NCBI GenBank assembly: GCA_003586115.2
Contig: QVOM02000042.1
Coordinates: 76,546,706-76,610,705 of the forward strand
Reading direction: 5' to 3'
DNA length: 64,000 nt
DNA from: Salvator merianae
Lineage: Eukaryota; Chordata; Lepidosauria; Squamata; Teiidae
Shown here piece after piece: positions 38,901-53,900 of the stretch. Each line of letters opens with the position of its first letter. Positions within the stretch are counted from its first letter, which is position 1. The position numbers and the translations under genes are program-made. Below the pieces are notes generated by a model. That model worked only from the letters and a program-made list of their open reading frames with translations. It searched no databases and was not told the origin of the DNA.

Positions 38901-41900
38901 ATTCTTGATACAACCACCTTCCTCAATCTGATGTCCTCTCGCTGGGTTTCTGACTGAACTCCCATCATGCCTGGTGATTTGCCATACTTCACAGAACCAC
39001 TGGGTACTAACTGGAAATTCAGTAGCACTTAAAGGGCATCAAATTGTGCTAGACTGAGGGAATTTCTGCATGCTGTAAAAGTAGCGGGAGGAGCTTCAGT
39101 TTTCATGCCGATGACCACACAGTCACACAAGAAATTCATTCGCACATGCTCTGGCTTTTAGGGAGGATACTCTGTGTCACAGAAAGAGTGGTTTGATTAA
39201 CAGCAAACACGGGGGGGGGGGCACACAGCACATATTTGATCAGTGTATGGATTACAATCCCCAGTCTTGCCATGCCTTCAATGAAGGCCTACTTAAAAAA
39301 AAAACAAAAAAAACTTCTAAGTAAATTTAGATACACAAATGCTCACATCCTATTGAGCATTCAGACAGCTGGGAAAGGCATTGTCTGCCCCCTTCTTAGA
39401 AGCGACCAAGATTTTTTTTCCTGCCACCTCAGTTGGCATTTGCCCTTAGAAAAGAGAGAGGCAGAGACTCAAGCCACCATTATTGTGGCAGCTAAATAAA
39501 GCATGTTGCGCAAGGAATTTTATTCCTTCCATGCCCACGGATCTGGAGCCTTCTCATCCTCCCATAGCAGGTACATCTGCTCCAAGGACGTCCCCTGCTT
39601 ATACTTTTCTTTGAGTTGCCTATGCATCCAGGTACACGTATTTTTTCTGCAGGCTTAGTCCATGTTTGCCCTTACAAAAGAGGGAGGCAAGGGGGCAAGC
39701 CAGAGCTGCCACCACAAAATATCTCATCAATAGTCCCTGCCCCATTGTCCTTGTTGGGGCAATCTCCACTGCCATTTTCATCCTTTCTTTTCCATAGCAC
39801 AGCAGACTTAAAAAATAAAGCCCGGGGTATACAGCTGTTCATTTACCCAAATGCCTGAATTTTTCTAAGAAAGAAAGAAAGAGACTCGAGTAATTTGCTG
39901 GAGGCAAAACAGCTACAATGTTCCTAAGCCTTCTTTATAGGGTTATTATAGTTCCACATTTTTCTGCTCTGGTTTTCCTGCTATACTAAGTCTATAAGGA
40001 AGGTTTAGAAACATTGTAACTAGTATGCCCAGAGTTTCCAATAAATCGAGTCTCTACACTTATTAAGGAAAAAGTGGGGGCAGAGAAGCAAAGTGAGTCT
40101 TTTGATTTCATTGCCATTTGCTTTGATGTTATTCCCAGAATATTCACTTTATCTGCTTGTCATTGTCTCAGATTTTAAACGTATTAATAAAGGTGTGTTT
40201 TTGAATCCATTTTACTCAGAGTTCCTTCTCCATTCTTCCCAATTCTCAAGGATCCAAGGATCTCATTTGACAGAGAAAGAAAAATTATGTCATGCTAGGG
40301 GAAAAGATTGAGCATGTTGATTGGCGGGGAAGGTGGTGCTGCCTTTAGGCCCATGCAAGTTGGCCAGCCAATCACTGAAGATCAAGCCTGCAGTGCCATC
40401 ACACCATCAGCCTGTCCACAAGGAAAGCCTGAATTTGCAACAAGATGTTGGCTGCAATGTGCTTATGGTTTTCCCTTAAAAATGAGGACAGAAAATGACA
40501 TAGGGAGAAAATATCTCAATTTTTTAAAAAAGAATGTGAATCCAACCACCTACGTATAACTGCATCCTGATTTACAACGCCACCTTACCTTCAAATACTG
40601 CATTCTACCACAGGTGTGCTGAACTGTAGCCCGCCAGATGTTCCTGCATCAGACAACATAGAATGATGGGACCTGTAATTCAGGAACATCTGGACAGTTG
40701 AAGTTCACCATCCCTGTTTTACAATTAATCACTGTGTCATTAAACAAGTCACACCACATAGTAGGAATATCATCTCCCAGAAAGAGATAAGACATCAACC
40801 ATGTTGTCTGTCTCAGGGGCAGAGTAGAATTTAAACAACCTAATTGACCTAGTGGAAAAATTTAGAAAGTATCTTTCTCTAACTACCCTTTTTCCATAGC
40901 TCTTTACTGAAAAGTGGTGGAGCAAAATTAACCCTGAATAATTCAAGGTAAAGATAAAGATGTCCTCAAGGCAAACTTGACTTGGTGACTTACATGGCCC
41001 ATTCATGCAGGGTTTTTGGCATGAATACGGTAGCAATTTGCCACTATTTTTTTTAAGGTAGATACTGAGATTGGAGCTGGGATCTCCTTACTTAATTCTT
41101 TTGGCATGCAAACACAGAGAGTATAAGAGAAATGAAGATAAGGGAAGTAGTAAGAATTTAGGATATCCCACTCTCCATCTTTTTGTTTCAGTTCATATAG
41201 AAGGAATGTAACAGTATTTACCCCCTTGTCCCCATGTACACAGTAGGCCCAACAGCAAGAACAAGCCCTCAAACCCAGTTGACCACCTGGCAAGAAGAGT
41301 GAAAGTTCCATGGATAATTGCAACCCTCCTCTTCTCCCCACCAATCTGGAACAGTAATGCACTGAATAACTTGGGGAACCAAGCTGGGGGAGGCTAGGTC
41401 CACCCAGTGCATCCACCCAAGTCTCAGTAATGCATTCCAGATCAGCCCCTTCATCCAGGATCACATCATGCATGAGTGATGTTTTATTCTGGACTGACCT
41501 GGCATTCAAAAGCAGCACTAACAGAGCAGTGGACCAGTTGACATGCATCCCCAAATTCTGCTGCTTGGAAGACAGACCAGAAGGAGTGATAGCTCTGATA
41601 CATCTAACACTCCTTTTAATTGGACTCTTCTGCCTCCTAGCACCATATTTCCCCTTGCCAGTCACTAGCAATGGTAGCCCCCTATGACAAACCCTCCCTC
41701 CCTTCTCTGCCTTGACATATTATTCCCTCCCTCCAAGGCAGAACACTGGACAAATAAATAAGCTAAAACAATATTAAAGAACAAATTGAAACCCATCAAA
41801 TGTTGAAACACCCAAACCCTCTCTAGAAAATCCAAAGGTCCTGGACCAGGGGGAGTGGCCCTCACCCTCTCTCTCCCCCACAGTGGCTACACAAAGAGGC

Positions 41901-44900
41901 AACTTCCTTTGAGGTCCATCCCTTTGGTGGCAGCCAACCACCAATGGCAGCCCTGGAATACAGCCCCAGCAGCTGAGTTACTGGGGCCAAGTGCTGGCTC
42001 TTCCCAAGAACTGCCTTTCAGAGTCCAGTCCTGCAAAGAAGCACCAACCTCCCACAGCCAGCAGCACTACTAGTGCCAACAGCTTCTAGAGGCTGGAGGT
42101 CAGAGTGCAGCAGGTCACAGATGGTATCAGGAAGCAGGGGCCAAGAGGTGGGCAGTCCGGCCTCTCACACTGGGCACAGTTGGGTAACTTCCCACTCTCC
42201 TGGCAAGGTTTCTATCAAGGCGAGAACAGCTTGCAACATTATAAAACCAGATTTTTTCAACTAACAAAAGTAACCTTCATAGCTATAACATCAAAAGGGA
42301 CAGTAAGAGCCTGTAAACAGACCCACAGGAGTCAGGAGACCAAATATCAGAGAAATTGTGCCCAGCAAAGCATCCATTTCCATACCTATACTTTCTAGGA
42401 GCTGATCAGGCTTGCCCTCGATCCCTTCCTTTGTGTGGATCTTTGCAGACTGAACCTCCCAAATAAGTCTGTAAGGAAGAAAGCAGCAGCAACTGGTATG
42501 CCTCTTGCCTGCAGTTTTTGCTGCCCAAGTTGCCACTAGAGGATAGAACCGGTTTTAATTCTGGGGAAAGCAGTAATCTATTATGAAGTTTAGACAAGGA
42601 AAGGACACTTCTGACAGAACCACCTGTAACATTTCTAACCGTACCTAACAATTCCCCAATCAGTCCAAAAAAATCAGTGCAGAGAAAAAAGGGCAAAGTC
42701 ATCGGAATATGAAACATTACAAAAAGAAAGCCTGAAGGCCAAATCCACACGTATCCCCGCACAGTGGGATTTTAACATGTGCCCAAATAAGTAAGAAGGA
42801 AGGCAGGTATGTGGTAGCCCTATAGACATGAAACAGAATCACCTTCTAACAGGAGCCTGAGCACTTATCAGGAGTAAGTTTTTCTACTTGGGGGGAAAAA
42901 AATATTCATGAACAGATGTGAGTTGAGATCCAGTTTGATTCAAAAAGAGCCCCAACCCAAATGCTGGACCAGTTTGACACATATTGGTTGCAATCCAGCA
43001 CTTTGGAAACGAGAGGGGTTTCCTCACTGACAGCTATAAATGTTGCCAATATGCCATCACAGGGTGTCCCCGTACATCACTGGGAAACTTTGGCATTTTA
43101 AAATAAGTTCAGAGCTTTCCCATAGTAGCACAAAAGGCGACATCGGCTTGGCATGATCTGAGTCAGCGTGAGTTAGTGAGTTCCTTGGATCTATCCTCCA
43201 CAGAGTGAAGTGTCACCTAGAGAATGCCGTATCTATTCACACTGGTGTTTGTCACAGACATTCATAATGTCCCCCCCAAGGCTTAAAAACTGTGGCTGCA
43301 CCCGGCACCCAGTAACTGGCATGGAGAGGTGGAGGGGAACCCCCCTGTGGCTTCCCCTGAAGTGTACAGAGAGAAGGAAGATCTGCGTTTATTCTTTGTT
43401 TTGTCTTATTTAAGCTTTTGTTTATTTTTGTGATGCATTATCTTGTATGACATGCGATTCTATAATGTATCATTTATTACAACGTTTTGATGTATTATTT
43501 TGTATTGAATCTTTTATGTTTGTTGTACATCGCCGTGGGCAAATTTTCTTTTGGAAAGCCAGCACACAAATAAAATGGAAATAAAAAGGGAAAAGCAAAA
43601 GGACACTGTTCTGTACAAGGACAAGGGACTCCATCTCAGCAAGAATAATTTATCACACTTCACCATGCCCTTTCAGTGCCAAACCAGAGCATCTTAGAGA
43701 ATAAAGAGACACTCCTGCCTAGCTGCTCTTACATAATAAAATTAATAATCTACAGATTATGGTCCTCAATGGAACATGCCAAGTCAGACAGCAAAGAACA
43801 CAAGAACTAAGAGGAACAGAAGGCATGAGCTTGCTTAATCTGGAAGAGTTCCTGGCTTTTGCAATGGAGCACATGATCAACAATAGCCTCAGTAATTTCA
43901 CAACAGGAAACATAAAAGTTGATCCCATTCGTGACCACTTGCCCAAAGTAATAATTCTTGAAAAACTAGCATGTAAAATCAACATGCATGAGAGCCTTTG
44001 TAGGTACATATTCCTCAGTAGAGAAGGTTTGATATATGCTATCTATGGGAAAATACATTCTCAGTACCATGCACAGAACTAAATGAGCAAAAGCAGGGCA
44101 GTATCTTCTTTTTAGTTTTGCAGAATATCTTCCTACAGATTTGTTTTCATCAGCTAAATAAACACAATACTTATAAAAATGGCCTCTCTTTCCCAACACA
44201 CTTGATGCGTGTCAAAAACCACAGTATAATATGCAAAACAAGTTTACAAATATAGGATGCTGCAACATTCCTATGGGCAGCTACAGAATTTTTTTATTAC
44301 ACCACATATACCCCTGAAATGCTCTGATATTGCCCAGTTTGGGAATCACACTGAGGACAAGAAAAACTAAGCAAAGGTACTTGCAAGGACACCATACCCA
44401 GTCATTCACAGCCAGGGTCTACTCTTTTGTTCTTCAGTTTCAAGCTGGCATAATCTTCTATATTTGATGGGGTCATTTTTCATGTCGGCTTGCACTGCAT
44501 AGTAGCAATATAGTGTCAGTATGAGCTTCCTTTATTTGGGATTGGACAAATTCGTGGAGCACAAGTGTATCAATGGCTACTAGAATGGATGCCTAGCTAG
44601 TGCCTTCAGACTGGAGAGACAGGCAGGATGCCTCTAAATATTTTTTATAGTTTATTAAGTGCTTTCCAGCATACAATAAAAAAAGAAAGAGAAAGAAAAA
44701 TAAAATAAGGAATAGAAAGAAAGAATAAAACAGTAACTTTCAATCTTCCCCTTAGCAATTATAGGTAGATTTATATTTATGCCTCTCCATAAGTAATATA
44801 ACAATTTTGCTTCCTTTGAGAAAATAAACTTCATAATCTCCAAACTTTATAAACCTTCAAAGCCTAATGCCAATAAATCAACTTCTTTCATACACAGAAA

Positions 44901-47900
44901 GTCAACAAAGGGTTGCCACTTTTTCAAATACAGTGTCAATGATCTTTTTCTAGTCAAGCATGTCAATTTATCTATTTCCGACAAATCTAACAACTTCTCT
45001 ACCCCATCTTCCATAGTAGGCATTGATGGACTGTTCCAATCTCGAGTGCATAATAGTCTCATTGCTATAATCATACTATGAAGCGGTCTTCCATAGGTCT
45101 TCTCTAGTGGTGGATCCATCAAATTCAACAGAGAACTTTCTGGTTTCAATTGTATATTAGTCTTTCAATTTTTTGGCCTAAACACATTCAATTGTTTCCT
45201 TTTTTTTTTTTTTGCTTTTTCACATGTCCACCACATATGGTAGGAGGTCTCTTCATGTCTTTCCCATTTCCAACATACACTTGGAACATCCTTGTACATT
45301 CTAGCTAATTTATCCAGTGTCATATACCAATGAAACATTGTCTTGCACAAGTTTTCTTTAAGAGTATAATGTAAATTTTCAATCTCTATGACCACATTCT
45401 CTTATGTTCTTATGATCCCTGGAACCACTTTCTTTTAGCTGCCTTGTCCTCCAATCCCACCAATCTCAATAGGCACCAGCTACCAAAGGGAGCATGGTGG
45501 AGGTGTTTCAAACAATGCCATATAAAAAAAGCAGATCGGATGACATTATTCTCATCTCATATATCATAATGAATTTAGGATCAAGCAATGAATTGGATTA
45601 CTAACAGATTCGGAAGAGAAAAACGAAAATGCTTAGACTTTTTATGCACCTGGGTGTGTATTAATTTATCTTGAACTTTTATGTTTTGTGTTTATTTTAG
45701 CATCATGTAAATTGATATGGTCATTTGACTAAATGATAAACTCATTCATTTATTCATTCCATACTGCCTAACTAATGTTTGTAGTCTGTTATCACAAGGT
45801 ATAAAAACGGTACTGGCTTCCACGGTTTTGTATGGCCTTCTCTGAAATCCATGAAGGACAGGACCATCACCAGCTACTCACAACAGCAGATGAAACCTTC
45901 ATTCTCACTGAGCTTCAAATACTACTTGCTAAGGGACAACACAAGCAAGCCCCAGTAAACAACCTAATAAGTTGCATTTGGTTGGATAAGTCACATGTTG
46001 TGCAACCCTGGGTCATTCTCCTCCAAATTTCCATGCCTCATGTGCTTATCAGGCAGTGGATATATTTAGTCTTCTCAAGAACACAAGGTCATAACAAGTT
46101 TGACTGCAGGATTTCTGTCACAATGATATCTAGCTCAGCCAGCAGCAACTCAAAAACAAATTGCAGATAATTCAAGGAGACAAAGAAGCTTGCCCTGCCT
46201 TGAAAAAGAAATTATTTCAACAACTGCATTCCATTTCTTTGAAACAGAGAAATCAGATGAGAGCCAGTGTGCCCAAGCAGCTAAAACTTCAAACTAGAAG
46301 CTGAGAGTTCTGCGTTCAAATCCCCACTGAGCAAGAGAAGAGAAGCATTGGTACAACAACCATGTTATATGCCTTGTCTATGGCAAGATAAAATAAACTA
46401 GGAAGCTATGACAGCTGGTTATCTGCTGACTTCAGCCAATTACGCTTATAAGATACTCTACCTTTTAAATAGTTATGTACAGTGGGCCCTTCCATACTTG
46501 CTGGTAGACCAGATCAGCAAGTGTGTTAGAAGCCTCCCTTCTACCCACTGCTGCAGTCTAAGGGAGGACTTACCCCCTGCTAGTATGCTTCATCAGCACA
46601 GAACAGAGTGTAGACCAGACTAGGAGGCCCAAAATGGCAGGCTGCTCTGGTCTACCAATGTATTAGCAGCTGGTATACCAGACCATGGAAGTGATCATAT
46701 TGTACGCCTCTGTTGTCCAGTATACCAGAAGTGACTCACTGCACCAGCACAACAAGGCGATCCACTGCAGTGGTTCCCCTCGGCCTTCAGAGCTTTCGGA
46801 GACAACCCCCTTGTGCTGGCTGTGAAACTGGCATGAACTTTGGAGCTGGGGCATGGGCTGGAACAGAACAGGCTGTCCCAATGTGGATGACCTTGGCCCT
46901 TTCTGCACTTGGTCTTATTGTGGATTATATCCCAGAACAGGGGCCTGCTATGCACATGCTAGTGCAAACTATGAAAGGTCTTGCCCAGGATCTACCATAG
47001 TCTGCACTAGCATGCAGATGGCAGGTCCCTATTCTGAGATATAATCTGGAATAAGTCCAAGTGCAGAAAGGGCCCTTGTTCCATGCCAGCAGCCATCCAT
47101 CCCAGCAAGGTCCAGTCTATTTGGACCAGTCTACTGAAATCAGTATTTCTCATAGAATTTGTTTTGCCTTTTTGGTTGTATTCACACCTATGTTTTAGGG
47201 CATTTTTGCACTTATAAGAGTAGAGTGTTCTAATTAATAGGGTTTGGGCCAGTCAGGATTGGGTACGGAGAGGAGTGTTTGCACCTGTCAGTGCTGGAAC
47301 ACTCCGCAAGCCAACCAACGCCGGACACAGTGCAAATGGGAGCACACTAGTGCAGTAGCTGGGTCCAGACTTGGGTCCAAAATAGCCGCCAGGGTCTGGA
47401 CCCCAAGGTCCGAACCAGGGTGTAAACCATCAAACTGCACCTGCACGGCCATGCCAGCCATTTCTCGCTGCCATTCCAAACCCAGGAGTGGTGCACACGC
47501 ACCTTCCCTGATCTGCACCTCATCACGCAGGTTCAGGTTGGAGACTATAATTTAGTTGACCACAGCTGGTAGGATTCAGGTAAGCATCAGGTGGGCTTTG
47601 GAAGATTTAGGGTCACTTGGGGCTATTTGCAAGAGCAAATGCTGCGTTCCAGAGAGCATCCTGGAACCTACTACTTGCTAAGTGTGAACATGCCCTTAGT
47701 CCAGCTTCAGTCTACCTTCAGAGTGAAAAAACACATCAGCAAACTGACATGCAGTTTTCTTTGCATATTTCCTAACCCAAAGGTGAATTTTCTGAGTTAG
47801 ACAACACTGAAAGAAAACAGTATGTTTCTTTCCTGATGTGTTTGCTCATTCTGAAAGTGGACTGAAGCTGGATGAAGACTTAAGTGTAAATGCATTGTTG

Positions 47901-50900
47901 CATTTGTCTTGTTTTAATTTTAATAAAACTTGTTTGCTAAACTTTGTTGGTCCTTGGAGGGAGAAGAGTGAATTCCCAACTTCAGGTGTGTATTTTTGAC
48001 GGCCTGGATTTAACATAAGTTCAGGCCAAGCATGCAAACTAAAGCTCTTAGCAGCAGGTTAGGGACAAAGACTTTGCCGGATATAGTCTTTCATTCTGGG
48101 TGTGCACAGAACACTTCAACTTCCTATATTAAGTTACCTGACAACATTCCATCAAACAGTAGTGAAGCTAAGAAACCAAACCTAGAACAAAGCTATACAA
48201 ACAGGGGCCGGCTTGTTTTTCAACACCTGAGGCCACCAAGAACAAGGGACAAGGAACAATTTTATCTACACCCATGTCAGGGGGCTCTTTTTACTTCCTC
48301 CTGCATACGAGATGAGTGAAAGAGCTATGCTGGAAAACTCTGACCTTACCTTTTACCCACTCTTAATTCTATATGGAGAAGGGCTGTAACTCAGAGATAG
48401 TGCAAGCAGAAGATTGCTGGTTTGATCCTCAGCTTCTTCCCGGAAGTAAGCATTGGCAAACCACTTCTGTATCTCTGCCAAGAAAACTGCCTAGAGGTGC
48501 CCATGGAGGTGCCCATGCAGTCAACCAGGAGTCAGCTATGCCTCAATGGAACCCAATGATTCTACATGGCCCACACCCACCAAAAATATTTTTAAATATG
48601 TAAACAAACCAGCTTTGCTGTCAGTGACAAGCAAGTACTTAGGGAGCTACTTACATTAAGCTCAACTCTATCACACTCCAGGTCTGTTATGTGTTTGGAC
48701 AAGAGTACATGAACAAATCAAACCTAGCAGGTCAAAATGAACTAGGTACTGCAAGGAAGGCAAACTAACACAGAAAGGTATGTGCTATCTTAGGAGTTTA
48801 CAGTAGTGGCTTGAAATCAGCTAACGGAAGTTTCAGGTCAATAGCTTTAAGCTGGTAAAGGACCCTAGTAAGCAAGCTTCTCTGTGACAAGAAAGAAGCT
48901 CTGTACCAGGAAGGAAAATTGCACATCATTCCATGCAATCAAGAGACCACTTTATGTCAACTTTAAGTTAATCCTTTACAGGTATAATCAACTTCCAACA
49001 GTCAAGGTCAATAATACACACCTCTGATACTTACTGTTAAATTACTCAATGAAAATAGAACAACTGTGAGAAAACATACAGATTGGCCTCAGTAATAACA
49101 GATTAGCAATAAAAGTACAAAGGGACAAAAGGGAGAATACAAATGAACCAAAATATTACATCAGCAGCCTAAGGACTAGAACCTCAGGGCAGTGGCAAGG
49201 GGGCAAGGCCCCAACACAGAGCTTTACTTTATCCCCCCTTCCCAAACCACATCTTGATCCACAATCCTACTTCATAACCTTGTTGTCTGCTTTTTGTTGT
49301 TATTGGATACAACTGAGTTGTGGCTGACTCCCGATTGACTGCATGGGTGCATCCATGGGCAGTTTTCTTGGCAGAGATACAGAAGTGGGTTTGTCATTGT
49401 CTATTTCTTGGGAGAGGCTGGGAATCGAACTGACGACCCTCTGTTTTCCAGGCTGCTTGCATTACCACTGAGCTATAGCTCCTTCCTGTAGTCTGCCATA
49501 GTCTCTTTATTATCAGTGTAATACATCGATACTAAGTTTGGTTTAAGCAGTTTCATTGATCACAAATGGGTAAGATTATCTCGGCAAACAGAAGAACATG
49601 CCATGATATTGTTTAAAATTGAAGCAAAAACTAAGTTTACATCATGAGTTAGGGTTGACTACACTGTCAACCCGCAATGGAACATGGATGACACTTCTAT
49701 TTTCTGCTGTTCATGGCGCCTTGTTCCTCAGCAAGTGGGGAGGTTGGTTGGGGCTGTTGGTAGCAGCGTTCACATATCACCACTAATTTCTGGATCCACT
49801 TCCAGCTGACATGAACTGCCACGAGGCAGCTGTAACTCATGGTGGTCTTGTAGGAGAGGTTTCACTCTCAGGCCTGTGACAGCCAACAGAGGTGAACAAA
49901 GCCAGAAGTCCCTTCCCTTGCTAAAAGCCAGTTTGTGAATTTCCTTCCATGTGGCAGTTCCACACAGACTTCAAAGAAGCTCATGAACCAGTCTTCGGCG
50001 AGGGAAGTGACTCCAGACTACAGTCACCTATGCCAACCACCACTGTCCCAAGCAACTTGGCACCAGGTTTTTCTGGCCTAACGCTGGGCTCTCCCAGCAT
50101 GGAGGCATGCATGTCACAGCACTTGTGGCCTCTTCAAGAGTCAAGATGCTGTGAGACCAGCATTACTGCCCAGTGTAGATGCAGTCTAAGTAGCTCCTAC
50201 TCAGCATGAAAACTAAGAAAAGCATAGGTTGCATTAATACCAAGGATGTCTCCACATGGGGGTACCAGGCAAGTGCCCCCACAAAGCAACTCCCACACCA
50301 TCATTTGTAGGCCGTTATCCATTGTACTTTGGCTGTCTCTTGAAAGGAGGAGGGTGGGAAGAGGAGTGCGCAAATGGCATTTTGCAGGACATCTTTCAGC
50401 CAGCTAAAGAGAAATTGGCCCAGAAAAGGAAGGGATCCTTGCAAGGCAGTACAGCTTCTGCCATGCTCCAAACCTCAGGTGAGGAAAATGGAGAGGAAAC
50501 CCCCACAGAGAGACAAGTATGTAGCACAGAATGTGCCAACTTGCCAGGATCCATGCCTGCCCCTCGGCCAGGCATTCCCTGCCCAGCAAATAATGGAGAA
50601 ATGCAGGTAACATACGCCTCCATACATACGCTACTCTGAAAGTACCTTTATGTAATAAGATACATTCGGGGCAGTTAATCCCACTGCTTGTTTGAGGCAT
50701 TTTTTTGCCTCTAAAGCAGTGGGATTCAGGCACCTCAAAGTGGAGGCATCCGGCTGACCCTACCTAGAGGTGTCCAAACTGCAGGCTTCAGAGCTCATGT
50801 AGCAGGACCCAAGCCAAAATGCACAGCGAGCACATTAGAGTAAAATACAAATGATGATATCTATAAAGGAAAAAAAGCATGTTCCAATAGAAGAAAAAAT

Positions 50901-53900
50901 CAACTCATTAAAATACCCATACACACAATTAATATACACCTAACCTACAACAGAATATTTACTGGATTTTGTTAAAAAAAAACCAAAAACCAAAAAACAA
51001 TTGAATACTTCACAGAGGGAGAGTAATTACAGCTCAGTCAGAAAATGCGGTAAAATTCCAGGAAATTGCTTTTGGAGAAGAAAATTCCAGGAATTACAGA
51101 TTATAGTCTTTTAAAGTTATAGCCTTACACTTTTTTCCTCATCCCAAATACTCTTGTCAAAATGCATTTTATAACTCAATAAGGAGTTAGAATATCCTAT
51201 ACTGCCAAATTAATAATAAAAAGCTCAAAAAGTAGTTAAGTGTAACTCCTGCAATCTTAAAATGAGACTAACGCAGCAAAAACTTATTTTCCATACATAA
51301 GGGGAATGTTTAAAAGAGCCTGATTACAAACTCCTTTGCTAAAGGCTTAATATGGAAGTAAGTATGGTCACCAGCTGCAGCTCGTCACTGTAAGCGTGAG
51401 TGTTTGCAAGCCACAGGAAGGGGCGATCGCTGGCCACAGGACCTCCTTAGTGTCACAACAGGCTGCTGCAAGATCTGCCCAAGGAGGAGTCTGGTTTTGC
51501 GGCCAGTGATCGCCCATTCCCACAGCCTGCGAACACTCACACTTAAAGCAATGAGCCATCACTGATGGTCACCCAATGGTGCTGCTCACTCAAACAGTAA
51601 TCCTTTGGGGGCTGACAGTCAAAAATTTAAGATGGTAGTAAAACAAACGTGGGCTTAGGCAAACTTCAGAAGACAGTAGGGGACAGAAGGGCTTCATGTG
51701 CTATGGCCCACGGAGTCACAAAGAGTCAGACATGACTAAATGACTGAACAACAACAACAGTGATAATTACTGTTTAAAGATGCAAGTGTGCTTTGGAACT
51801 ACATACCAAAATTTTGAAATCTGTCTTTGAACTAGGCAATGATCAAGCCCACAATGTAGTCAAAATGATGATTACTCAGTACTAAGAAGATAAAATATCC
51901 CAGTTTTACCACCCTGGATCACTGGCATAAGCTCTCTGTCAACATATGGGTTGGCATTTTTTGATGGAATGAAAAGATTATTGACCATTACTTAGAATTT
52001 AGGCAGAATATACGTTTGCACTTTTAATTTTGTTTTCTTTTATCCTATCTTCCTTTCCCTTTTCTTTATATTGTTTTTTGTCTTCTTTTCCACGTCCCAA
52101 AGTTGCATAAGAAGAGAGGTGGTTTTGATTTCCAGTATTTCAATTATAATTGCTAAGACCTAGAATACAAAGAAGTCCAAAGTTGCTAGAAATAACAGAA
52201 AGTGCAGTTGTTAATGGTGAACAGAAATACAGAATAAAATTAGGTGCTCCAAATGGGATCTCAACACTTGCATTATAATGAAGACAAAAGAAAATAATAC
52301 AAACTTAAAATTGGTTAATTACAATAAATAGTGCAAGCATATTAGATTACAGAAGGATATGGGACCTTTTATTCAGCTATGTGAGGCATTTTTATAATTT
52401 GAATATCATTTTGACTAAAGAAATAGGCTTAAGGGCAAATATTAAGCTATTTAAAAGATTAGAACCTTATACAAAGAGAAACCTGAGATTTCTGATGCAT
52501 ATCAAGCTGGAATGAGCAAAAGCTGAGATTTAATTTATTAATGATGCATGTTAACAGTTACAGGCTACACTAAAAAAAAAAATAATAGAACAAGTAAACT
52601 ATTGGGACACTTTTGGCAACCAAAAATTAACCCAATCAAATGGCAAGCCTGTACACACATTTTAAAAGACCCATTAACAACTAGCTAAATCAAATAATCT
52701 AAACAGAGTAAACGGTTTGTACAGTCTGCTACAAAGACAGTAATTGGTCTAGATGGAAGATACAAAAGCACTGATGACAGAGAACAAAATGTGCATGGTA
52801 GGAAAAATAATTTTTAAAAAAGAACAAATAATTCAACTCAGCCCATCGTCCTTTCACTAAGCCTTTCACGCTTAAATGTGTGACCACTACTGTGGCCACA
52901 GCCAAACAATTTCTGGACCCTTTAACCTCAGAACTGTACTGCACCACAACATAACTTGCTTTTAAATGTGTGGAGGAAGACAGCAAAACCCACAGATTTA
53001 CAGTTCTGAATTTGAAAAAAAGAAAATGCCTCTCCAGAGCAGTTTTCCTCAACCTGGCGCCCCGCAACAGTTGTTGGGCTGCCAGTTCCCATTGTTCCAG
53101 ACCATTGACTATACTGGCCATCTGAGGCTGCTGAGACCTTTGGCTCTAGAACATCTAGGAGGCAAGGAAGCAGCCTTCCTCTCTCTCGGCCATCACAGAC
53201 ACTCTTGACACAGAGAAGGGAGGGGAAAGCAGCCCACTGTGGCTGTCAAGTTCACAGCTAGGAATCCCAGGCTTCAATCTCCACAGGGAGGGAAGATAGC
53301 AGCCGAATTCTCAAGGGGGGGGCAGCCCTCCCAGTCATTGAGACTGAAGCCGGGGGATCCCAGTTGTAAATTTGATGGCGGGTCATTTCCTGTGTTCAAA
53401 GATGACCATAATATCACTGTAGTGAGACAAAGAGCTCTTCATCCCACTCTGCCTTTACAGTGTTTTATGAGCATTTATGGCGGTATAGGAGGGGACAATC
53501 ATCCTGTGCACTGAACACACCTTGACGGGCCAGTTGTGCAGACTCTGCTCTGTTGTGTCTCGTTCGTGGTGCCATAAAGGTGCTGTGTGGATCCTATCAC
53601 ACTCAGAGCAACTAAGCACTAGTCCGTCAGTACTGAAAATCAGGCCATGAAACTCTCAGGACATTTGCTCTTATAGGCGAGCAGCCAGCAAGCCAATCTT
53701 CACAGGTCACATTGGAATTGTGTGGAGTTCAAGCAGCCAAACTGGGAACTGCACTGGAACTCTCCTGGTGCAGTTGCAAAAAAAACAAAAGTAGGATTTC
53801 CTTAAAGAAAAGCTAACATTTGTATCTCCTTAAACTTCCAATCCAACAAAGGGAAAGTAACAAGACTGGAAAGGAGACAAGGGGACAGACAAAAAAATGG

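Noticed and set aside
49415..49484. A real tRNA gene on the minus strand
   Set aside because: It has A- and B-box-like motifs but continues directly into the SINE body and tail, and the arms do not form a sound cloverleaf.
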